NCBI GenBank assembly: GCA_036407095.1 | Contig: DASWZV010000115.1 | Location: 281,018 to 345,017, forward strand | DNA: 64,000 bases | Origin: Gp6-AA40 sp036407095 | Lineage (GTDB): Bacteria > Acidobacteriota > Vicinamibacteria > Vicinamibacterales > UBA2999 | Reading direction: 5' to 3' | The notes under the pieces: model-generated | The model's database searches: none | Told to the model about the DNA's origin: nothing | Seen by the model: only the letters and a program-made list of their open reading frames with translations | Position numbers and translations under genes: made by a program | Shown here: positions 43,826 to 51,714 of the stretch, piece by piece | How the letters are laid out: every line of letters begins with the position of its first letter | Numbering within the stretch: the stretch's first letter is position 1

Positions 43826-44572
43826 ATGATTGAGGCAAAACATATCGACCGGCGGCACACGCAGACACAGGAGCAGTACGCCGCTGACGATCTCGAGACG
43901 ATGCAGGCGGCGCGCCGCTACGGCGCCCACCTGTTCGATCTCCTGCGCCCCTACGTCGGACGCCGCGTGCTCGAGGTCGGGTCAGGCATCGGCACGATGA
44001 GCCGTCCGCTGGCCGACGCTGCCGACATGGTGATCGGGATCGAGCCCAACGTGAATTGCGCGAGCCGCGCCGAAGACGCGATGCGGGGTCATCCCCGGTT
44101 CACGCTGCGCGTCTGCCATCTCGAGGAATGCGATCACGCGGAACTGGTGAGCCACCGGATCGATACGGTCGTGTGCGTCAACGTGCTGGAGCACATCGCC
44201 GATGACGTCGCGGCGCTGCGGACCTTCAAGGACATTCTGCTTCCCGGCGGCAAGACGCTCATCTTCGTGCCAGCCGTCCAGGCCGCGTACGGGCCGCTCG
44301 ACGCCGAGCTCGGTCACCATCGACGGTACTCGAAACCGACGCTGATGAAAGCGTTCACCGATGCCGGCCTCCACATCGAACTTCTTCGCTACACCAATCC
44401 GATCGGTCTGCTGGGATGGATGTACAACTCTCACATCCGCAAATCCAGAACGCACAGCCTCGCACAAGTGAAACTGTTCGATGCCCTCGTCGCTCCCTGG
44501 GCACTCCCCATCGAGCGCGCGCTGACTCCGCCAATTGGTTTGTCGCTGGTCGCGGTGGGACGAAGGACTTAA
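43826..44572 (+). CDS. SAM-dependent methyltransferase (class I)
   Basis: 248 residues from ATG 43826; an in-frame ATG 43799 is possible, but its extension overlaps the divergent gene's coding start. Motif I is VLEVGSGIGTMSRPLA, motif II is the acidic IGIEPN, and VVCVNVLEHIADDVAAL carries the post-I region typical of UbiE/Methyltransf_11-23. The C-terminal WMYNSHIRKSRTHSL region suggests a hydrophobic or lipid-linked substrate. The divergent membrane glycosyltransferase suggests modification of a glycan or its lipid carrier (inference). Confidence 0.85.
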   Translation: MIEAKHIDRRHTQTQEQYAADDLETMQAARRYGAHLFDLLRPYVGRRVLEVGSGIGTMSRPLADAADMVIGIEPNVNCASRAEDAMRGHPRFTLRVCHLEECDHAELVSHRIDTVVCVNVLEHIADDVAALRTFKDILLPGGKTLIFVPAVQAAYGPLDAELGHHRRYSKPTLMKAFTDAGLHIELLRYTNPIGLLGWMYNSHIRKSRTHSLAQVKLFDALVAPWALPIERALTPPIGLSLVAVGRRT

Positions 44573-44883
44573 GTAACGGAGTTCCCGGAGGAACGGTTTC
44601 ACAGGAGCAACGGAGGAACGGAGGTCGGACGGAGGCTGCCCGCTCATCACGAATCAACGCGGGTGGGGCGTCGGCCCTCGGCCGACGCATGGGGCGAGAG
44701 TCGCCCACGAAAACAAGCGCGGATGTCCTCCTGCCGCGTTTGTTTTCGTGAGCGACTCTCGTCCCATCGCGCGTGAAGCGCGCGACCCACCCGCGCCGAA
44801 GTCCCTCAATACTAGGTGGCCTCCGTCTGACCTCCGTTACTCCGTTCCTCCTGTGAATCCGTGTTTCCGTAACCTCCGTTCTG
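44573..44883. repeat. 311-bp nested inverted repeat between genes
   Basis: The whole gap is built from nested arms. The outer left arm (about 44575-44636) carries AACGGAG, TTTCACAGGAGCAACGGAGG and GGTCGGACGGAGGC. The outer right arm (about 44817-44881) carries their reverse complements (GCCTCCGTCTGACC, TCCTGTGAATCC). Inside are CGCGGGTGGGG/ACCCACCCGCG, a GCGTCGGCC/GGCCGACGC hairpin, the large stem at 44689-44767 and a TCGCGCG/CGCGCGA hairpin. No open frame of substance lies within. It resembles a non-autonomous (MITE-like) element or a very large bidirectional terminator. Confidence 0.6.
44689..44767. repeat. 34-bp near-perfect hairpin inside the nested repeat
   Basis: Arms 44689-44722 and 44734-44767 match at 31 of 34 positions with an 11-base loop; two of the three differences are G-U compatible in RNA. 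The conserved core is ACGAAAACAA with GAGAGTCGC beside it. Compensating-type changes suggest selection for pairing. Confidence 0.65.
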
Positions 44884-47244
44884 CTATAGCGAGAGTTGCT
44901 CCCTCACACGATCGAAGTCGATGTCTCGAGGCAGCCGCCAGCGTGTAAAGGCAGGCAATCGTCGCAGCGGAAGGGCGAGGTGCTCGTGAGTACCTTCGAC
45001 ATCGCCACGACGCGCATACACCGCGGCAACGTAGTACCGCGTCGCGGGATCGTCAGCCCCTGCCGCTACGCGGCGTTGGTGCGAGGAGATCGCCAGGTCT
45101 CCGAACCGCTCGGCATCCGCGGCTTCCCCGCGTGCATCATGGAGCGCCGACAGCTTCTGATGCAGCTCGATCAGCGTCCGTTCGCGCAGCGCGTGGTCGC
45201 CGGTCGAGACGTAGGCGAGCTCGCGACGGTATTCAACCAGCGCGGCGTCGTAGTCACGCCGCAGATACTGCACGTAGCCAAGTCGTGCGTGCGCGCCGAC
45301 GATCAGCAGGCCCTCGGTGCCTGACATCGCGCGCTCCTGCAGCTCGATCGCCTGGCGCGCCGCCGCTTCCGCCTCGTCCAAGTGACCGCTCAGCGCTTCG
45401 AGAAAGGCGAGCTGCAGATGTGAATACCCGGCTTCGGGATTGAGCGCGATCGAGCGATGGAGCTGCGCGATCGCCTCCGGCACCTGGCCCCGCCACATCC
45501 AGAATGCTCTGGCCAGCGCCTGATGCACGTCGGGATCATCTGAATTCAGTGACTCGGCCTTCTTCAGCGCATCGATCCCCTCGTCCACCTGGCCGAGATA
45601 CAACAGCGAGCTTCCGAGCCACACATGCGCGCTCACGAGCGACGGCTTGAGACCAATCGCGCGGCGCAGGTAGTCGATCGCCTTGTGATGCAGGTCGGAG
45701 AGCCCGAGAAACTGGCCCTTGAGGTTGTACGCGCCCCCGAGCGTCCCCCATGCGACGCCGTACGCCGGATCGAGCGCCACTGCGCGCTCGAGCAGGGCGA
45801 TCGCGCGATCGATCGCTTCGCGGCCGGCGGAGCGGAGGTTGAGCACGCCGCGCGAGTACGCCTCGAAGGCCTCGACGGACTGCGTGTCGTCGTGCTCGAT
45901 CGCCGCCGCCTCTTCCGGCCCCAGCTTCGCATCGAGACTTCGACTCATGTCGAAGACGATGCGGTCCTGGAGCTCGAAGATGGCGTCGACGCGGCCGTCG
46001 ATTTTCACCGTGCGCAGGAGCGATCCGGTCCACACCTCGGTCAGCTGCGCGGTAATCCGGATCCGATCGCCCAAGCGCTGATACGCGCCCGACACGACCC
46101 ACCACGCCCCAAGCCGTCGGCCGATCTCGATCGCGAGCCGATCGTCGGGCGGCGACGCGCCAGGCTGCATGGTGTTGAGCAGCTCGAAGACCTGCGCTCT
46201 GCTGATGACATCGAGGTTGTGCACGTTGCGGAGATCCGCGGTGAGCGTTTCGGCGATGCCGGTGCCAATCCAGTCATCCGCCGGTTCGCGGGTGACGTTG
46301 GTGAACGTCAGCACCGCGAGGCTGCGCTGGCCCGACTCCGAGAGCGGGACATAGACGCCGGTGCTGCTGATGCCGGCCTCGAGCTTGCGGAACACCCGCC
46401 GCAGATCGACATAAAAGTCGTGCGCCGCTTGATAGCGGCGCGACGGCACCTTCTGCAACGCGCGCCGCACGATCGCCTCGATCTCGGGAGACATCTCGTT
46501 CGACCGTCCCATCGGCTCCGGTTCGTGATGCAGAATCCGATCGAAGATGTCGGCCACCGTCTTTCCGCGAAACGGCAGCTGTCCGGTCAGCATCTCGTAC
46601 ATCACGACACCGAGGGCAAACAGGTCGACGCGGAAGTCGACCTCTTCTCCCCGCAGCTGCTCCGGCGCCATATACGCCATCGTCCCGAGCACGATGCCCG
46701 GCGCTGTCACCTGGAACTCTCCGGTCGCCCGCAGTGTCGACTCGCTCGAACCTGGCAGCTCCATTTTTGCGAGCCCGAAGTCGAGCACCTTCACGAGGCC
46801 ACGGCGCGTCTGTACGAGATTGGCGCTCTTGATGTCGCGATGGATGATGTTGCGGCCGTGCGCTTCTTCGAGGGCATTGCACACTTGCGCCGCGACGTCG
46901 ACGGCGTCGGCCGCAGGGAGCGGCCCGCGTGCAACCCGCTCGGCGATCAACTCACCTTCGACGTACTCCATCGCGATGAACATCAGGTCGTCGTGCTCGA
47001 CGAGGTCGTAGGTAACGGCGATATTCGGTGATTGCAGCAGCGACGCGGCGCGCGCCTCGCGAATCAGGCGGACCCGGCTCTCGCTGTCGCGCTGACGATC
47101 GGCACGCAGAAACTTCAGCGCCACCTGACGCCCCAGTCTCGTGTCCTCGGCGATGTAGACCTCACCCATTCCGCCGGCGCCGAGACGGCGTCCGATGTGG
47201 TACTGCAGAATCGTCGTGCCGGTCAGGGAAGAGGCCGTGGTCAT
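44884..47244 (-). CDS. Ser/Thr protein kinase with TolB-like and TPR domains
   Basis: 786 residues from ATG 47244. The kinase domain (about 14-280) is complete: glycine loop LGAGGMGEVY, Lys44 in VALKFL, catalytic HRDIKSAN (Asp136), DFG (Asp154) and APEQ. No membrane helix follows. A TolB-N/FlgO-like domain (about 305-440; LAVLTFTNVTREPADDWIGTG) is followed by roughly eight TPR-like helix pairs to the C-terminus. This soluble architecture is common in Acidobacteria and resembles adenylate-cyclase-associated sensors. Partners are unknown; the divergent APC permease shares the 79-bp promoter gap. Confidence 0.92.
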   Translation of the reverse strand: MTTASSLTGTTILQYHIGRRLGAGGMGEVYIAEDTRLGRQVALKFLRADRQRDSESRVRLIREARAASLLQSPNIAVTYDLVEHDDLMFIAMEYVEGELIAERVARGPLPAADAVDVAAQVCNALEEAHGRNIIHRDIKSANLVQTRRGLVKVLDFGLAKMELPGSSESTLRATGEFQVTAPGIVLGTMAYMAPEQLRGEEVDFRVDLFALGVVMYEMLTGQLPFRGKTVADIFDRILHHEPEPMGRSNEMSPEIEAIVRRALQKVPSRRYQAAHDFYVDLRRVFRKLEAGISSTGVYVPLSESGQRSLAVLTFTNVTREPADDWIGTGIAETLTADLRNVHNLDVISRAQVFELLNTMQPGASPPDDRLAIEIGRRLGAWWVVSGAYQRLGDRIRITAQLTEVWTGSLLRTVKIDGRVDAIFELQDRIVFDMSRSLDAKLGPEEAAAIEHDDTQSVEAFEAYSRGVLNLRSAGREAIDRAIALLERAVALDPAYGVAWGTLGGAYNLKGQFLGLSDLHHKAIDYLRRAIGLKPSLVSAHVWLGSSLLYLGQVDEGIDALKKAESLNSDDPDVHQALARAFWMWRGQVPEAIAQLHRSIALNPEAGYSHLQLAFLEALSGHLDEAEAAARQAIELQERAMSGTEGLLIVGAHARLGYVQYLRRDYDAALVEYRRELAYVSTGDHALRERTLIELHQKLSALHDARGEAADAERFGDLAISSHQRRVAAGADDPATRYYVAAVYARRGDVEGTHEHLALPLRRLPAFTRWRLPRDIDFDRVREQLSL

Positions 47245-47323
47245 CGCGTCAGGTGGGTCTTCATCCCGGCTCGGGATGTCTGCCCTCCGACCTCATTGTA
47301 GTTGGCATACGCTATCTCGTCCG

Positions 47324-48682
47324 ATGAGCGCCCCGGTCTCCACGTCTGCGCGCAGCTCTCACCTGACGCGCCGTCTCGGCTTCTGGTCCGCGATGGGCCT
47401 CGTCGTCGGGATCACGATCGGCTCCGGCATCTTCCGCACGCCGGCGGTCGTCGCGTCGCGGGTTCCTCATCCCGCATTGATGCTCATGGTCTGGCTGCTG
47501 GGCGGGATCATCTCGTTGTGCGGAGCGCTGTCGGTCGCCGAGCTCGCGGCAACGCTTCCACAGACGGGGGGATGGTATGTCTACCTGCGCGAGAGCTGGG
47601 GCCGGCTCGCCGGGTTCCTGTTTGGCTGGTCGGAGCTCGTGCTGATTCGCGCCTCCGCAGTCGGCGCACTGGCGACCGTCTTCAGTGAGTATCTGCTGCG
47701 GTCGATCGGTGTCACACCCGAGCCCGGCAGCCAGCTTGTCAACTATGTGGCTGCGGCGGCAATTGCGGTCACGACCGTAATCAACATTCGCGGCGTTCAG
47801 CTCGGCGCCGCGATCGCCGGCGTCTCATCGCTGGCCAAGTACGGGGGGCTCGCGATTCTGGTGGTCGCATCGGTCATTTTGGCCCCGGCCCATGCCCCGG
47901 CGCTCGCTGCGGCCACTCCGGTCTCCGCGATTGATCCCAAGCTGTTCGGTCTGGCGCTGATCTCAGCGCTCTATGCCTACGACGGCTTCGCGGACGTCGC
48001 GTTCTCGGCCGGTGAGATCAACGAGCCGGCGCGCACGCTCCCGAAGGCGATCGTCGGCGGCACGCTTGCGATCATCGCCATCTATCTGGCGGCAAACGGC
48101 GCGTACCTGTACGTCAACGGCATCGAGCGGATGGCGCACTCGACGCTGGTCGCCGCCGATACGATGCAGACGCTTGTCGGCACGCTCGGCACTGCGTTCA
48201 TCTCCGTCGTCGTCATGCTCTCGACGCTCGGCACGCTCACCGGCATCATGCTGACGGCGCCTCGCATCTTCTACGCGATGGCCAATGATGGCCTGTTTTT
48301 CAAGTCGCTTGCTCGCGTCCATCCCCGTTATCACACGCCCTACGTGGCGATTGCGCTCGCGGCGGCGCTTGGCGTCGTGTTCGTGCTGACACGTAGCTTC
48401 GAGCAGCTCAGCGACACATTCGTCTTGTCGATCTGGCCGTTCTACGGCCTCGCCGTCGCCGGGCTCTATCGGCTGCGCCGCACGCGTCCATCGCTGCCGC
48501 GTCCGTACCGCGTGCCGGCGTACCCTGTGCTTCCGGCCATCTTCATCGCCGGCGTTGTGTATCTCGTTGGCAACGCCATCGTCGCCGATCCCCTCTGGAC
48601 CGGCGTGACATTCGGGATTGTGCTCGCTGGCGTTCCGGTGTACTTCTTCGCGTTTGCATCACGCACACGACACTCCTCATGA
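47324..48682 (+). CDS. APC-family amino-acid permease
   Basis: 452 residues from ATG 47324, chosen because upstream sequence is antisense to the kinase. Twelve helices are expected. The first carries the APC substrate-loop motif GLVVGITIGSGIFRTP. FADVAFSAGEINEPARTLP is the helix 6 region conserved in LAT/SteT-like exchangers. The length fits that subfamily. Substrate unknown, probably a neutral amino acid. Its stop overlaps the aldolase start as ATGA, so the two are cotranscribed. Confidence 0.9.
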   Translation: MSAPVSTSARSSHLTRRLGFWSAMGLVVGITIGSGIFRTPAVVASRVPHPALMLMVWLLGGIISLCGALSVAELAATLPQTGGWYVYLRESWGRLAGFLFGWSELVLIRASAVGALATVFSEYLLRSIGVTPEPGSQLVNYVAAAAIAVTTVINIRGVQLGAAIAGVSSLAKYGGLAILVVASVILAPAHAPALAAATPVSAIDPKLFGLALISALYAYDGFADVAFSAGEINEPARTLPKAIVGGTLAIIAIYLAANGAYLYVNGIERMAHSTLVAADTMQTLVGTLGTAFISVVVMLSTLGTLTGIMLTAPRIFYAMANDGLFFKSLARVHPRYHTPYVAIALAAALGVVFVLTRSFEQLSDTFVLSIWPFYGLAVAGLYRLRRTRPSLPRPYRVPAYPVLPAIFIAGVVYLVGNAIVADPLWTGVTFGIVLAGVPVYFFAFASRTRHSS

Positions 48683-49431
48683 CACTATCGTTCCGCGCAC
48701 GACTTCGATCGGGTGAGCGCCTCGTTGCGCCGCTGCTCACGCTCAACTCGCCAGCGGTCACCGAGATCATGGCAGCCATCGGCTTCGACTGGCTGTTCAT
48801 CGATGCCGAACACGCGCCGCTCGAGCCGTTTCAGATGCAGGCGCTGCTGCAGGGGGCGGGCGCAACACCGTGCGTCATCCGTCTTCCAATGGGCGACGAG
48901 GTACCGATCAAGAAAGCGCTCGACATCGGTGCCGCCGGCATCATCGCGCCACAGGTAAACTCCGTCGATCACGCCAGACGGATCGTGCAGGCGGCCAAAT
49001 ACGCACCCATTGGACAGCGCGGCCTTGGCATCGCGCGGGCGCACGGGTACGGGCTGAGAGTGCGCGAATACATGGCCACCGCGAATGACGATACCGCCGT
49101 GATTGTCCAGGCCGAGCATCGCGATGCCGTCGAGCACATCCGCGACATCGTCCGTGTCGACGGCGTCGACGGGGTTCTCATCGGACCGTACGATCTGTCG
49201 GCCAGCCTCGGACGGCCCGGTGCAGTCGATCATCCGGAGGTCAAGGGAGCGATCGAACGCGTTCGTGAGGCCTGCGCCGAGGCTGGACTGCCGATCGGCA
49301 TCTTCGGGGTAACCGCCGAGGCGGTGCAGCCCTATATCGATCAGGGCTTCACGATGATCGTCGTCGGGGTCGATACCGTGTTCATGGCCAACGCAGCCGC
49401 CGCAGCCTTGAACGCGGTGCGAAGCGTGTAG
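48679..49431 (+). CDS. HpcH/HpaI-family aldolase
   Basis: 250 residues from ATG 48679, overlapping the permease stop. The family signature is clear: WLFIDAEHAPLEPFQMQALL, then GAAGIIAPQVNSVDHARR with a metal-binding position, RGLGIARAHGYG and VDGVLIGPYDLSASLG. These class II aldolases cleave 2-keto-4-hydroxy acids to pyruvate and an aldehyde. The preceding permease suggests catabolism of an imported amino or hydroxy acid, which is inference. The TIM-barrel length is complete. Confidence 0.9.
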   Translation: MTLSFRARLRSGERLVAPLLTLNSPAVTEIMAAIGFDWLFIDAEHAPLEPFQMQALLQGAGATPCVIRLPMGDEVPIKKALDIGAAGIIAPQVNSVDHARRIVQAAKYAPIGQRGLGIARAHGYGLRVREYMATANDDTAVIVQAEHRDAVEHIRDIVRVDGVDGVLIGPYDLSASLGRPGAVDHPEVKGAIERVREACAEAGLPIGIFGVTAEAVQPYIDQGFTMIVVGVDTVFMANAAAAALNAVRSV

Positions 49432-49452
49432 AATCCAGAGTTGCGAGGAGTT

Positions 49453-50154
49453 ATGTCGAACACACCTTTGCGCGAGCGACGCTCTTTCCTATCTCGTTTC
49501 GCCGCAGGCGCGGCCGCATTCGGCGGCGTGATGCTGAGCAACCGGCCGGCACGTGCACAAGCACCCGGTGCGGGCGCGTGGAAGCCGGGTCGTCATGCGC
49601 AGGACGACTGGCTCGATCAGATCCCGGGCAGTCATCGGTTCGTGATCGACACGACGAGCCCGAGCGGTTTCGGGAGCGCGCTGCTCTTCGCGAACAACTT
49701 CTTCACCGCCAACCGAAACGGCTATGGCCTCGGCAACGAGGACGCGGCGGTCGTGATCGTCGCGCGCCACAACTCGACGTGCTTCGCCTATCCCGATGCG
49801 ATCTGGAGAAAGTACGGCATGGCGATCGGAGACGCCGCCGGCGGCTTCGACGATCCGAAGACCAAGATGCGTCCGTCGGCGAACGTCTACAACTCGCAGA
49901 CGCATCTCGCGCTGCTGCCGAACAACGGCGTCACGCTCGATGCCCTGATCGCGCGCGGTGTGCACTTCGCGGTCTGCGACATGGCGACGCATCGCTTCGC
50001 TGGGGCGATTGCCGCGGCGACGAAAGGCAACGCCGACGAGATCTACAAAGAGCTCACGTCGAACCTGATTCGCAACGCGCATCTCGTCGCCGCCGGCATT
50101 GTCGCGGTCAATCGGGCGCAGGAGCGCGGGTACACCTTCGCAACCGCCGGGTAA
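49453..50154 (+). CDS. Tat-exported protein of unknown function
   Basis: 233 residues from ATG 49453, which has GAGGAG 3 bases upstream. The N-terminus carries the twin-arginine motif ERRSFLSR followed by a hydrophobic stretch and an AQA cleavage site, indicating Tat export. The mature part is alpha/beta (FVIDTTSPSGFGSALLFANNFF, AAVVIVARHNSTCFAY, GVTLDALIARGVHFAVCDMAT) and resembles the DsrE-like sulfur-transfer fold in strand and helix order, including a cysteine in HFAVCDMAT. The resemblance is moderate. It follows the aldolase by 21 bp and may be in the same unit. Confidence 0.65.
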   Translation: MSNTPLRERRSFLSRFAAGAAAFGGVMLSNRPARAQAPGAGAWKPGRHAQDDWLDQIPGSHRFVIDTTSPSGFGSALLFANNFFTANRNGYGLGNEDAAVVIVARHNSTCFAYPDAIWRKYGMAIGDAAGGFDDPKTKMRPSANVYNSQTHLALLPNNGVTLDALIARGVHFAVCDMATHRFAGAIAAATKGNADEIYKELTSNLIRNAHLVAAGIVAVNRAQERGYTFATAG

Positions 50155-50210
50155 GGTCCGGCTGCCGCCGTCGCGGCGTTGCCGCTTCGGCGAGCCAGGG
50201 AAGCGGGAGA

Positions 50211-51404
50211 CTACGTTCCCGGGGTCAGCTGAAAGTTTCCGGCCAGGAACGGGCCGGTCGTCATCATCCGTTCCACCGTCGCGTAGCCCTGTCTCGACAC
50301 GCGCACGGTAAACGATCCGGAAATGCCGGCGATCGCATAGGCACCACTTCCGTCGGTCACCGCTGATTTTCCCGCCGGCGCGCCATCGAGGATCTGCACG
50401 AGCGCGCCCTGCACCGGTCCGCCGCTCCGCGCATCGGACACGATGCCGTTCAACGTGGCATCGATCGGCGTCAGGCGAATATCCCATCGCGCGCCGTCCG
50501 CGCACACTCGAGCACCCGCGCCCTCCTGCGTCTCGGTCAGATAGTCTGGATGCGAAACGCGCAGAGGCGTCGCGCCGGCGATGAGGCTCTGAAACTGATA
50601 CGAGCCGTTCGCGCTCGCAGCCGAGCGGCCCGCATTCGGCCCGCCAACAATCTCCACGAGCGCGCCGTTCACGGCGCCGCCTGTCTCGACCATGCGGTTG
50701 CGAAGGTTACCGATCATCGAAAACCGAGGCACGGTGCTTTGCAGCTCGAAGTTCTGTCGGGCGCTCGCGCCGTCGATCGCGATCGGCGGCGGCACGTTCA
50801 GCATCGTTTCGACCGTGCTGTACCCCGACTTCGACGCGCGCAGCCGGAACGAACCCCACGACACCCTCGCGATGCCGTACCCTGATGAACCCGACAAGAC
50901 CCATTTGCCCGCATCGGGACCATCGACGATTTCGACGCGTGCGTCGTCGATGCGAGCAGAACACGGTGCCGCCTCCGTCAGGGAGCCCCCGACTGCAACC
51001 TGGTTGCGCGCCATGACGATGTCGAGCCGCATGTCGTTCGCGAGCGTCACATCCTGATTGCGGACGTTGTATCCGTTTCTCGTTGCGCGGATCACGTACT
51101 GCTGGGCGGCGAGGCCTCTGATCGTGTAAGCGCCGGAACTGTCGCTGGTCACGAGCACGGTCGGATCGCCGCCGTGCATGGCCTCGATCTGCACGTCGCC
51201 AACGGACTCCCCCAATGGGGTGGCAGTGACCTTTCCGGTGAGTGTCAGCGTGCCGGTCCCGGGCGAAGGCGACGGCGAGGGTGAAGGCGAAGGCGACGGC
51301 GACGGTGAAGGCGATGGCGAGGATGGCGACGAAGTCTTCTCGTCACAGCCCGCGCACACCAGCACGACACACAACCCGAGCGCCCAGAATGATGATCTCT
51401 GCAT
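50211..51404 (-). CDS. Lipoprotein with carboxypeptidase-regulatory-like repeats
   Basis: 397 residues from ATG 51404. The lipobox LVCAGC ends the signal peptide (Cys at about 20). A Ser-Pro repeat (about residues 29-48) follows, then four roughly 80-residue beta-sandwich repeats of the CarboxypepD_reg-like kind, each with a GxY or GSY motif (SSGAYTIRGL, NGSYQFQSL, GSGAYAIAGI). Such proteins are surface-anchored and bind peptides or sugars; no enzyme is present. The hexamer-like DNA repeat behind the SP tract (51262-51330) is slippage-prone. Confidence 0.8.
   Translation of the reverse strand: MQRSSFWALGLCVVLVCAGCDEKTSSPSSPSPSPSPSPSPSPSPSPSPGTGTLTLTGKVTATPLGESVGDVQIEAMHGGDPTVLVTSDSSGAYTIRGLAAQQYVIRATRNGYNVRNQDVTLANDMRLDIVMARNQVAVGGSLTEAAPCSARIDDARVEIVDGPDAGKWVLSGSSGYGIARVSWGSFRLRASKSGYSTVETMLNVPPPIAIDGASARQNFELQSTVPRFSMIGNLRNRMVETGGAVNGALVEIVGGPNAGRSAASANGSYQFQSLIAGATPLRVSHPDYLTETQEGAGARVCADGARWDIRLTPIDATLNGIVSDARSGGPVQGALVQILDGAPAGKSAVTDGSGAYAIAGISGSFTVRVSRQGYATVERMMTTGPFLAGNFQLTPGT
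51262..51330. repeat. Simple-sequence tract encoding the Ser-Pro repeat
   Basis: On the plus strand, tandem GGCGAA / GGCGAC / GGTGAA / GGCGAG triplet pairs, read on the minus strand as Ser-Pro codons. Six-base units keep the reading frame, so copy-number change would lengthen or shorten the linker after the lipid anchor without breaking the protein. Confidence 0.6.
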
Positions 51405-51541
51405 AGCGGCGCCTGTACCTGCTCACGCATGAGCAAGTGAAGTACCAATACAACAACCCTGATGCGATAGCGAGGTCCGCCGTGGTGGACACCGCTGTCG
51501 TGGCCTGGGCACCACGCGACGATGTGGCCGACGCACAACAA

Positions 51542-51575
51542 CGTCATCGCGTCTTGCGCAATCGTCATCGCGTCT
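51542..51575. promoter_or_regulatory. 13-bp direct repeat upstream of the O-demethylase gene
   Basis: CGTCATCGCGTCT occurs at 51542-51554 and 51563-51575, a centre-to-centre distance of 21 bp (two helical turns), about 140 bp before the gene start. This spacing suits a dimeric regulator. The rest of the 310-bp gap (51405-51714) holds no convincing gene: the short open frames there lack a ribosome-binding site and recognisable protein content. Confidence 0.45.
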
Positions 51576-51714
51576 ATATGCGGTGGTCATGGGCGTTTGC
51601 GTGGGAGCGCCGACTGGGCAATGATGGTGAGTTGCGGCCATTGAAATACATTTCTCACCGCGAAAACGGCCGAGTGTGAGAAGGCGTCGACACGGTGCGA
51701 GAGGGAGAGCACGG

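Noticed and set aside
51437..51679. 80-codon plus-strand frame in the gap before the O-demethylase
   Set aside because: No ribosome-binding site, biased composition (Arg/Trp-rich), and it overlaps a direct repeat. It is not supported as a gene.
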